From positions 1-42,519 of the forward strand of contig NZ_BAUA01000027.1 in NCBI RefSeq assembly GCF_000710915.1: DNA of 42,519 nucleotides, written 5' to 3'. Source of the stretch: Nocardia brasiliensis IFM 10847 (GTDB lineage Bacteria; Actinomycetota; Actinomycetes; Mycobacteriales; Mycobacteriaceae). Each line of letters starts with the position of its first letter. The stretch's first letter is position 1. Below the pieces are notes generated by a model. The model worked only from the letters and a program-made list of their open reading frames with translations. It did no database searches and was not told where the DNA came from. Shown here in pieces: positions 37,007 to 42,519 of this stretch. The translations under genes and the position numbers were made by a program.

Positions 37007-38800
37007 CTAAGCCTCCACCGCGTTGTGCCGTCGTTGGAATCGTTCCTCGAACTCCGCGATATAGATCGACGGTGCCACCGACGACGAGGACTGCTCGAGT
37101 ACGCCGTCGTCGGCGATATAGAAGATCGCCCGGCCGATCGCGATCTCGTCCGGTTTGGTCGGCACGTAGACCATCCAGCCGACGCTGATCCGCTCCGCCC
37201 GTAGGTCCGACAGCGGATAGCGCGCAGTGTTCATACCGCTGTCGATGACGAACTGCCGCACTCGGGCCAGTGCGTCCTCTTGCGGCATCGGCTCGGGCAG
37301 CGTCATCGTCGCGCCGGCCATGGCGAGCTGGAAAAAGGCGCTGTCCACATCGAAAGCGCCGTCGTCGCCGAACACGTCGACCAGGGTGGCGCGGGTGACA
37401 ACCCCGATCTCGGCGGCCGACACCAGGGTCGCGGCGGCCGCGCGCTGCCGTTCGGTCACCTCGTCGCCGAGCACTCCGCAGACGATGTCGACGACGGTTT
37501 CCGAGGTCCACATCCCGGGCACCGCGTCGCTCAACTCGTCCGCGATCGGCGACTCCCCGCGATACCAGTTGCCGCCTTCCCACCAGTAGCAGAACGACAG
37601 CAGTCCGCCCGCCACCCGCGCGTTCAGTACCGGGTTGGCGATCCACTCCGGTGCGCCCGCATACAGCTGCGGCATCGGTTCACCGTCGTTGTAAGCCCGG
37701 GCCAGCGCTGGCGCGTTCCACACGCCGCCGGACAGGACGGCCCGGCCGCCGGGCAGCGAATACAGCGTGGAGCCGCTGCGCTTGAGACCCTCGAACCAGC
37801 TCATCGAGGGCAGCACCCGCGGACCGAGTTCGGAGCCGGCGGCGACGAACGCCCCGGCGATCACGGCCCAGCGGGCGGCCATCAGCGGGAAGGCCGGGAA
37901 GTCGTGTTCGGACAGCACCCCGCGCCTGCCCGCGTCCCGGTCCGCCCGCGCCTGCACGGCCGCGTCCAGCGGGGTACGGGACTGGCGATCGCCGTGCCCG
38001 AGGTAGGCGGCGAGCCAAATCGGCAGCGCCGCACGGGGATACACCTCGAGATCGGCCCGGTAGATCTCCGGCGCGAACAACTGGTCGTCCGGGAACGGCT
38101 CGTCACCGTAGTCGTAATCAACCTCTACCTGACCGGTGTTGGTCAGGGTGAGCAGATAGCGCCACCACGGCCCGTCACTGAGCTGTGCCGACAGGTGCCG
38201 GTGTTCCCGGATGAGCGCGAGCACGTCCTCGGGCGGGAAGGCGCGCGCGACCCGCCCCTCTTCGTCGGTGAAGACGACCAGTGCCACCTCGGCGCCCACC
38301 GCCATCGCGAAGGTCGCCTCCAGCCTGGTCCATCCTTCCGGCCCGGCCGCGCCGAGCTCGCGCGCGACCTGATGGCTGATCGCACTGGTCCGCTCGGCGA
38401 CGTCCTCGGTCTGTGGCGCCGCGCCCATCAGCGTGAAACCCACATCGGGGTCGTCACCGTCCGGCAGTTCGACGCCTTCGAGCAGTTCGGACACGGTTTC
38501 ATCCGAGTCCGAGTCCGAGTCCGACTCGGACGACAGCGAGGCGAAGAATTGGCGCATGAATTCCGCGCGAGCGGCTTCGTCGTCGGCCGGGGGCACCGCG
38601 GCTGCACCCGGCAGGGCGGGCTCCTCAGGCGCTCGACGCATCACCGTCTTCAAGTAGCGCCGCATGAAGGCGTCCTGCTCGGCCGACGTTTCCGCGGACC
38701 GGGCCGGGGACGTCGGCGAAGACACGTCGGATTGCTCGCGATCCGTAGCCGATTCGGCGCGGGGCTTGTCCTGCGGAGCCTCGTCGTCTGGTCTGGTCAC
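37007..38800 (-). CDS. Large probable immunity protein with YezG/DUF600-like segment
   Basis: The protein has 597 residues from a GTG at 38800 (AGGAGAG upstream). The N-terminus is disordered and acidic with an SDSDSDSDE run at about 93-101. Two copies of a short amphipathic motif appear: AFMRRYLKTV near 44-53 and EFMRQFFASL near 80-89. Residues ~155-265 show the pattern of DUF600/YezG-type immunity proteins: a Trp-containing helix, LTLTNTGQVEVDYDYGDEPF, then YRADLEVYPRAALPIWL. The middle domain (~280-420) is of unknown fold. The C-terminal ~100 residues (GWMVYVPTKPDEIAIGRAIFYIADDG) resemble small Imm-type beta domains. It is probably a composite immunity protein covering several toxin domains. 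The assignment of each part is tentative. Confidence 0.55.
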   Translation of the reverse strand: MTRPDDEAPQDKPRAESATDREQSDVSSPTSPARSAETSAEQDAFMRRYLKTVMRRAPEEPALPGAAAVPPADDEAARAEFMRQFFASLSSESDSDSDSDETVSELLEGVELPDGDDPDVGFTLMGAAPQTEDVAERTSAISHQVARELGAAGPEGWTRLEATFAMAVGAEVALVVFTDEEGRVARAFPPEDVLALIREHRHLSAQLSDGPWWRYLLTLTNTGQVEVDYDYGDEPFPDDQLFAPEIYRADLEVYPRAALPIWLAAYLGHGDRQSRTPLDAAVQARADRDAGRRGVLSEHDFPAFPLMAARWAVIAGAFVAAGSELGPRVLPSMSWFEGLKRSGSTLYSLPGGRAVLSGGVWNAPALARAYNDGEPMPQLYAGAPEWIANPVLNARVAGGLLSFCYWWEGGNWYRGESPIADELSDAVPGMWTSETVVDIVCGVLGDEVTERQRAAAATLVSAAEIGVVTRATLVDVFGDDGAFDVDSAFFQLAMAGATMTLPEPMPQEDALARVRQFVIDSGMNTARYPLSDLRAERISVGWMVYVPTKPDEIAIGRAIFYIADDGVLEQSSSSVAPSIYIAEFEERFQRRHNAVEA

Positions 38801-38924
38801 GTCGCGGAACTCTCCTCGTCTGGCACACCGACACCGGCCGACCCCGGGGACGGCCGCACGAATTCATCCTGGCACAGCGGACACGAGGGCGAGCGACGAA
38901 TATCGCACCACCCGCCGTGACGGC

Positions 38925-39374
38925 TCACCCAGCGCGGGACAGGCCCAGAGCAGGCAGTTCCAGCGGGCTGTTGCCGGTGTTCTCGTTCCAGGCCCGATAA
39001 ACCAGATCCGTGGGTTGCCGAACGTGCAGTGCGTCCCGCAGGCCGACCACCACCATCGTCGCCAGCCGGGTGTAGTCGGCGGTGCGGATCGGCCAGGGCA
39101 ACTCGATCCACCAGTTGTCGCCGTGCTGGAAATCGGGCAGCTGCCATCCCGCGCCCGCGATCAGCTCGTTGCCCGCCGCGCCCGCCTGCGCGGCGGAATC
39201 CAGCCATTTGTCGCTGACGAGCTCGGCCCAGAGCCTGTCCGAGGTTTGCACAAACTGGGCATACGGATCGACCTCGGAGTTCGAATCGGACTGGATGATC
39301 TTCACGATCGCGCCCTCCGGCAGCGCCGCCAATTCCTCGGCCAGTCCAGCCGCGAACTCATCCCAGCCGGTCAC
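38925..39374 (-). CDS. TY-Chap-like (CesT/YbjN-type) small protein, probable immunity or chaperone
   Basis: The protein has 149 residues from a GTG at 39374, overlapping the upstream stop by four bases (GTGA), hence translational coupling. It opens VTGWDEFAAGLAEELAALPEGAIVKI. An alternating strand/helix region follows with YAQFVQTSDRLWAELVSD, then DNWWIELPWPIRTADYTRLA and a helix MVVVGLRDALHV. The pattern fits actinobacterial TY-Chap domain proteins near T7SS toxins. The residues upstream of the GTG in that frame are a shadow of the neighbour and are excluded. Confidence 0.6.
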   Translation of the reverse strand: MTGWDEFAAGLAEELAALPEGAIVKIIQSDSNSEVDPYAQFVQTSDRLWAELVSDKWLDSAAQAGAAGNELIAGAGWQLPDFQHGDNWWIELPWPIRTADYTRLATMVVVGLRDALHVRQPTDLVYRAWNENTGNSPLELPALGLSRAG

Positions 39375-39859
39375 AGCTCTTGCCCTTCGAGTTCGATAGC
39401 CTGATCGCGCAGCGCGAGCTTGGCGTTGTCGATCAGCGAAAGCTGAACCGCGGTTTCGACGTCTTTCAACACGACGGTCGTTTCCGTACCGGCCCAACGG
39501 ATCTCGGCCGACGCTCCCGGCTTTCGGTCGGTCGGATCGCCGAGCGCACCGGTCAGCGCGGCACCCATCCGGGCGAACGCGTCGCGCGACTGCGCGTGAC
39601 CCGCCGCGTCGTCGGGGGCGGGACCGGCGACCTTGGCCGTGATGTACTCGGCCGCGCCGTCCGAACCGGCGATCCGGCCACTGCCCATGCCGAAACCGGT
39701 ATCGAGCATCGCCCACTCGGGCTTGGCGAGCACCACCTTCCACCCGAACTCCGCAGCCAGTTCAGCCGCGTCCGCCACCCGCCACGACCACTGCACCGAA
39801 CGCAGCCGAGTGGCCAGGTCGACGATCTCCTCGTCGGTCAGCGCGCGCCATTCCGTCAT
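39371..39859 (-). CDS. DUF6301-like protein of the toxin-protection cluster
   Basis: The 162-residue protein opens MTEWRALTDEEIVDLATRL and continues WSWRVADAAELAAEFGWKV, an arrangement I associate with the Nocardia DUF6301 family. The middle holds the short Gly-rich stretch GFGMGSGRIAGSDG. The C-terminus is a strand pair (AEIRWAGTETTVVLKDVE) and a helix. No function has been established. It is coupled by overlap to the TY-Chap-like gene, which suggests that the two proteins act together, perhaps as an immunity pair. Confidence 0.55.
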   Translation of the reverse strand: MTEWRALTDEEIVDLATRLRSVQWSWRVADAAELAAEFGWKVVLAKPEWAMLDTGFGMGSGRIAGSDGAAEYITAKVAGPAPDDAAGHAQSRDAFARMGAALTGALGDPTDRKPGASAEIRWAGTETTVVLKDVETAVQLSLIDNAKLALRDQAIELEGQEL

Positions 39860-39963
39860 GCGATCACCCTAGTTGCCCCGTCGGACCTCGTGTTTCTGCG
39901 CGCTCGACTGTGCCACAACGGGTAACCGGACACAACAGTGCCCGGCACACGCCGCGGTCCCGA

Positions 39964-40929
39964 TCACGCCGTGCGCGGACCCCGGTTGAACTGCGGATTC
40001 TCCACCGCGGCGACGAATTTTTCGACCGCATCGAGGGCCGCGCGGGCTTCCGGCAGAAGTCGGTGGCCGACCTGGAACACATGGAACATGCCGGGCCACA
40101 ACTGGACCTCACAGTGGCCGCCCGCGCCGCGTTGCGCGGTGCCGTAGTGCTCGGCGTCGGCGCTGAGCATTTCGCTGCCGCCCGCTTGGAGGAGCATCGG
40201 CGGTAGATCGGCGCCGACGTGGGTGGCCACGTCCATGCGCGGGTCGTCGAAATGTGTTGTGCCGTAATATAGACCGGTCATACGGCGAGCCAGACCGAGA
40301 GTCATGAAGGCGTCGTTCACCTCCGCGCGGCGGGCCCGCGCCAGCGACCACGTCGCGTCCACCAGCGCGGAGAAGCCGATCAGCGCCTTCGGCTGCGGCA
40401 GGTCCAGCTCACGCAATTGTCCGCACAGGCCGAGTGCCATATGACCACCCGCCGAATCACCCATCAGCACAATGTCTTCCGCCGCGTGCCCTTGGTCGAG
40501 CAGCCAGCGGTAGCCGTTCAGCACATCGTCGTGCGCGGCGGGGAAACGGTGTTCCGGGGCGCGCCGGTAGCGCAGGGTGAAAGCCGGACGGTCCAGTCGG
40601 CGGGCCAGCTCGGACACCAGGCCGCGATGCGTGGCCGGGCTGCACCCGACATACCCGCTACCGTGCAGGTAGTAGATAAGGGCGCGGCCCGGTGGCGGCG
40701 GCACACCGACCCACTCCCCTACCGTCCGGCCGCGCGGGCTGGTGACGTCCACCGGCGTGGTCGGCAACATGCGGTCGAACCAGAGCTGGCAGGCGAGGGC
40801 CAAACCCAGTCGCGCACCTGCCACACCGAGCCGGTTCGCGGGCAGGCGCGCACCGAGCGGGCGCAAGGTGGATCGCAGCGCCCAGATCGTGCCGCGACTG
40901 GGTAGAGACAGCGGATCGCCATTGATCAT
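39964..40929 (-). CDS. Alpha/beta-hydrolase of the hormone-sensitive-lipase (type IV) family
   Basis: The protein has 321 residues from the ATG at 40929 (GGAC six bases upstream); a TTG at 40965 would add 12 residues. Motifs are the oxyanion HGSGY (from residue 89, with Ser in place of the family's usual Gly), the nucleophile elbow GDSAGG (S159) and the catalytic His in MFHVFQ (H283). The acidic member lies around E253-D258 in GGSEMLSADAE. It is a cytosolic carboxylesterase or lipase acting on short to medium acyl esters. It is flanked by toxin-system genes but shows no evident link to them. Confidence 0.88.
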   Translation of the reverse strand: MINGDPLSLPSRGTIWALRSTLRPLGARLPANRLGVAGARLGLALACQLWFDRMLPTTPVDVTSPRGRTVGEWVGVPPPPGRALIYYLHGSGYVGCSPATHRGLVSELARRLDRPAFTLRYRRAPEHRFPAAHDDVLNGYRWLLDQGHAAEDIVLMGDSAGGHMALGLCGQLRELDLPQPKALIGFSALVDATWSLARARRAEVNDAFMTLGLARRMTGLYYGTTHFDDPRMDVATHVGADLPPMLLQAGGSEMLSADAEHYGTAQRGAGGHCEVQLWPGMFHVFQVGHRLLPEARAALDAVEKFVAAVENPQFNRGPRTA

Positions 40930-41006
40930 CTGTCCAGTGAACCAAGTGCGCTGCGCCCCTGGCAATCACCACCGTCTCGATCGGGCGGAGTGCACAAAAC
41001 CGGCCC

Positions 41007-41038
41007 TCACCTGCTGTGTCGCAGCACAGCCGCGGTGA
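41007..41038 (-). terminator. Hairpin terminator behind the right-edge Pro-rich gene
   Basis: An inner 6-bp stem (GCTGTG 41013-41018 with CACAGC 41025-41030) is extended by an outer TCACC/GGTGA pair. On the minus strand it starts five bases past the stop and is followed by GGTTTTG, a short T-tract. Confidence 0.5.
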
Positions 41039-41042
41039 ACGG

Positions 41043-41420
41043 TCAGGCGAAGATGGCGGCGCGCCGGGGTCCGTCCGCGATGACGTCCCGAACCAGCAAG
41101 CCCAGATCCGTGTCCGCGGGCAGCGAGCGGTACCGCAGATCCGCGGCGAGCGTGCCCCCGACACTGACCACGAACCGTGTCGTGCGCTGATCGTAAGGAA
41201 GCCACTGCACAGCCACGGGCCCGTCCAGATCGATGTCCTGATTCCCGATACGCAAACCCAGCCGGCCCTGATGCCGATAAAGCACCACCGGCACGTCCCC
41301 CAAATCACCGTAGACACCACCCAGCGGACTCACCCCCGCAGGAGTCGCCCGCAGCGCCCCCGTCGCAGGTTCGAACTCGGCGAATACGCCGTAACCGACA
41401 TAGGGACGCACCACAACCGT
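41043..41420 (-). other. Shared C-terminal domain (copy 2)
   Basis: About 125 residues at the C-terminus of the right-edge Pro-rich protein. It aligns by eye end to end with the C-terminus of the giant protein, including the last six residues and the preceding Gly/Arg-rich linker. Confidence 0.8.
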
Positions 41421-42519
41421 TGTGCTGCTGGAGCTTTCAGTGATGTACGAGCGCCGCCCATACCCGCCGCCGCGCCCGCCGCCGGACTGCGCCGCGCCGC
41501 CCATCGGCGGAAGGAACGGAGCAGCCGGTGGCGCGCTCAGCGCCGGAGATACATCCGACCCGATCGAGCTCGGCTGCACCGGCGAAACCTGCGGGGCCGG
41601 AACATTCGGCCGAACCGCATCCTGCGATGGACCGGCCTGACTCCCCGGGACCGACGAACCCGGTGCGCCCGGAACGGGGTCCTGCGGCGGCACCCACGAA
41701 TCCGGTGCAGGCGCACCCGGCTGCGGTGCGCTCGGCGGTGCCGAGAACTGCGACGGTCCCGGCGCGATCGGCTGCGTCGTGGGCGGCGCTGTCGAAGGCT
41801 CTGCATGTCCCGGCATAGCCGGTGGGAGCGGCGAAACTGGGATCTGCGGCTGACCGGGCAGGGTTGGCGGCGTCGAGGAAAAGTTCGGCGTCGGATCCCG
41901 CGGCGGCACCCACAAGTCCGGTGCAGGTGCATTCGGCATCGTCGGTTGTGGCGGCGCACTCGGTGCCGGGAACTGCCGCTGCTCAGGCGGAATCGGCGGC
42001 GGTGCCGTGTCCGGCGATATCGGAAGCTCTGACGGAACCGGCATGGTCGGCAGCTGGAGCGAACCCGGCGGTACCGCGGTCTGCGGCTGCTTTGGCAGGG
42101 GTGGCCACTGCGTCGTGTCCGGCTGCACCGCAGGCCCCTGCTGGGCCAGCGACTGCGGCGAGGCCGGAATCTGCGGCAACGGGCTCGGTGGAGTGGCCTC
42201 CGGTGGTGACGCTGGGGTACCTGATGGAACCGGCAGGTCCGAGGGCGCTGGAATCGCCTGCGGCGCAGATGAATCCGGTGGCACAGGCACCGCTGTCGGC
42301 TCCGACGGCGGAAACACAGGCGGGGCTGGACGATTTGACGGAACCGGAGGCGTCGAAAGCCCCGGCGGTATGGGCGAGTCCGGCGGAACTGGAACGCCCG
42401 GTGGCACCGGCGGATACGGCGGCGCCGGAAGCGTCGGGAGCCCAGGCGGCACAGGCCAGCTCGGCGAAGCCGGATTCTCTGGCGGAATCGGCAAGCCCGG
42501 CGGTATCGGAATGCCCGGT
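41043..42519 (-). CDS. Pro-rich protein carrying the same C-terminal domain as the giant toxin (5' end beyond the right window edge)
   Basis: The frame is open to the last base of the window. The apparent start at 42494 is a TTG inside a Pro repeat and is not credible, so the gene continues to the right. At least 490 residues are visible. About the first 350 are Pro/Ser/Ala-rich with short P-x-P-P units. A linker with PPMGGAAQSGGGRGGG follows. The last ~125 residues form a domain with FEPATGALRA, GRLGLRIG, IDLDGP, TDLGLLVRDV and RRAAIFA, the same landmarks in the same order as the giant protein's C-terminus. Given this kinship, the missing N-terminal part may be another large T7SS toxin or surface protein. 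Confidence 0.8.
   Translation of the reverse strand, partial: PGIPIPPGLPIPPENPASPSWPVPPGLPTLPAPPYPPVPPGVPVPPDSPIPPGLSTPPVPSNRPAPPVFPPSEPTAVPVPPDSSAPQAIPAPSDLPVPSGTPASPPEATPPSPLPQIPASPQSLAQQGPAVQPDTTQWPPLPKQPQTAVPPGSLQLPTMPVPSELPISPDTAPPPIPPEQRQFPAPSAPPQPTMPNAPAPDLWVPPRDPTPNFSSTPPTLPGQPQIPVSPLPPAMPGHAEPSTAPPTTQPIAPGPSQFSAPPSAPQPGAPAPDSWVPPQDPVPGAPGSSVPGSQAGPSQDAVRPNVPAPQVSPVQPSSIGSDVSPALSAPPAAPFLPPMGGAAQSGGGRGGGYGRRSYITESSSSTTVVVRPYVGYGVFAEFEPATGALRATPAGVSPLGGVYGDLGDVPVVLYRHQGRLGLRIGNQDIDLDGPVAVQWLPYDQRTTRFVVSVGGTLAADLRYRSLPADTDLGLLVRDVIADGPRRAAIFA

Noticed and set aside
42494..42519. TTG at 42494 as the true start of the right-edge gene
   Set aside because: It has no ribosome site, lies inside a continuing Pro repeat, and the frame stays open to the window end.

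Overview
The window looks like a chromosomal type VII secretion (T7SS/ESX) region of a high-GC mycolic-acid actinobacterium, most probably a Nocardia or close relative. The reasons are the dense GC-rich coding, mycobacterial-type ESX components (EccA, EccB, EccD, EccE, MycP, EspG), a PE/PPE pair, and small DUF6301 and TY-Chap type genes that I associate with Nocardia. I saw no tRNA, rRNA, CRISPR array or insertion sequence.

Region 1 (1-7446) is the secretion machine. It holds the N-terminal part of mycosin MycP (running off the left edge) and EccD on the minus strand, EccA on plus, EccB on minus and EccE on plus. The core genes are scrambled into convergent and divergent pairs, and the motor ATPase gene eccC is not in the window.

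Region 2 (7571-15543, all minus) reads as one long substrate and chaperone operon. In transcription order it runs: a large Gln-rich WXG protein, an EspG-like protein, an EspH/DUF2694-like protein, a YbaB-like protein, an EspC-like protein with a YxxxD signal, an EspA/EspE-like partner, a PE protein, a PPE protein, a second EspG, and an Esx pair. It ends at a double hairpin shared with the convergent eccE.

Region 3 (15918-36434, minus) is the striking part. A WXG-type gene and a YbaB-like gene lead into a single open frame of 6448 codons. The predicted giant protein has a T7SS-toxin type N-terminus. It then strings together two papain-like domains, a PD-(D/E)xK nuclease-like domain, a nucleotidyltransferase-like domain, a YwqJ-like deaminase, an HExxH zincin and a kinase-like domain. 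These are embedded among long Pro/Ser/Thr linkers, a duplicated ~950-residue coiled-coil module and a tandem 176-residue repeat. The C-terminus is a Pro/Thr stalk plus a compact terminal domain, not a toxin domain. A small 85-aa gene follows.

Region 4 (36627-39859, minus) looks like a protective cluster upstream of the giant-toxin operon. It contains a YwqK-family (MORN-like) antitoxin, a large protein with a YezG/DUF600-like segment, a TY-Chap-like protein and a DUF6301-like protein. Region 5 holds an alpha/beta-hydrolase and, at the right edge, a Pro-rich protein whose last ~125 residues are clearly the same terminal domain as that of the giant. This points to a family of very large secreted proteins sharing a new C-terminal module.

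A plausible working model (inference) is that the ESX machine exports the Esx, PE/PPE, EspA/C-like and WXG proteins and also the giant multi-toxin. EspG, YbaB-like and EspH-like proteins would be cytosolic helpers, and the region 4 genes would provide immunity.
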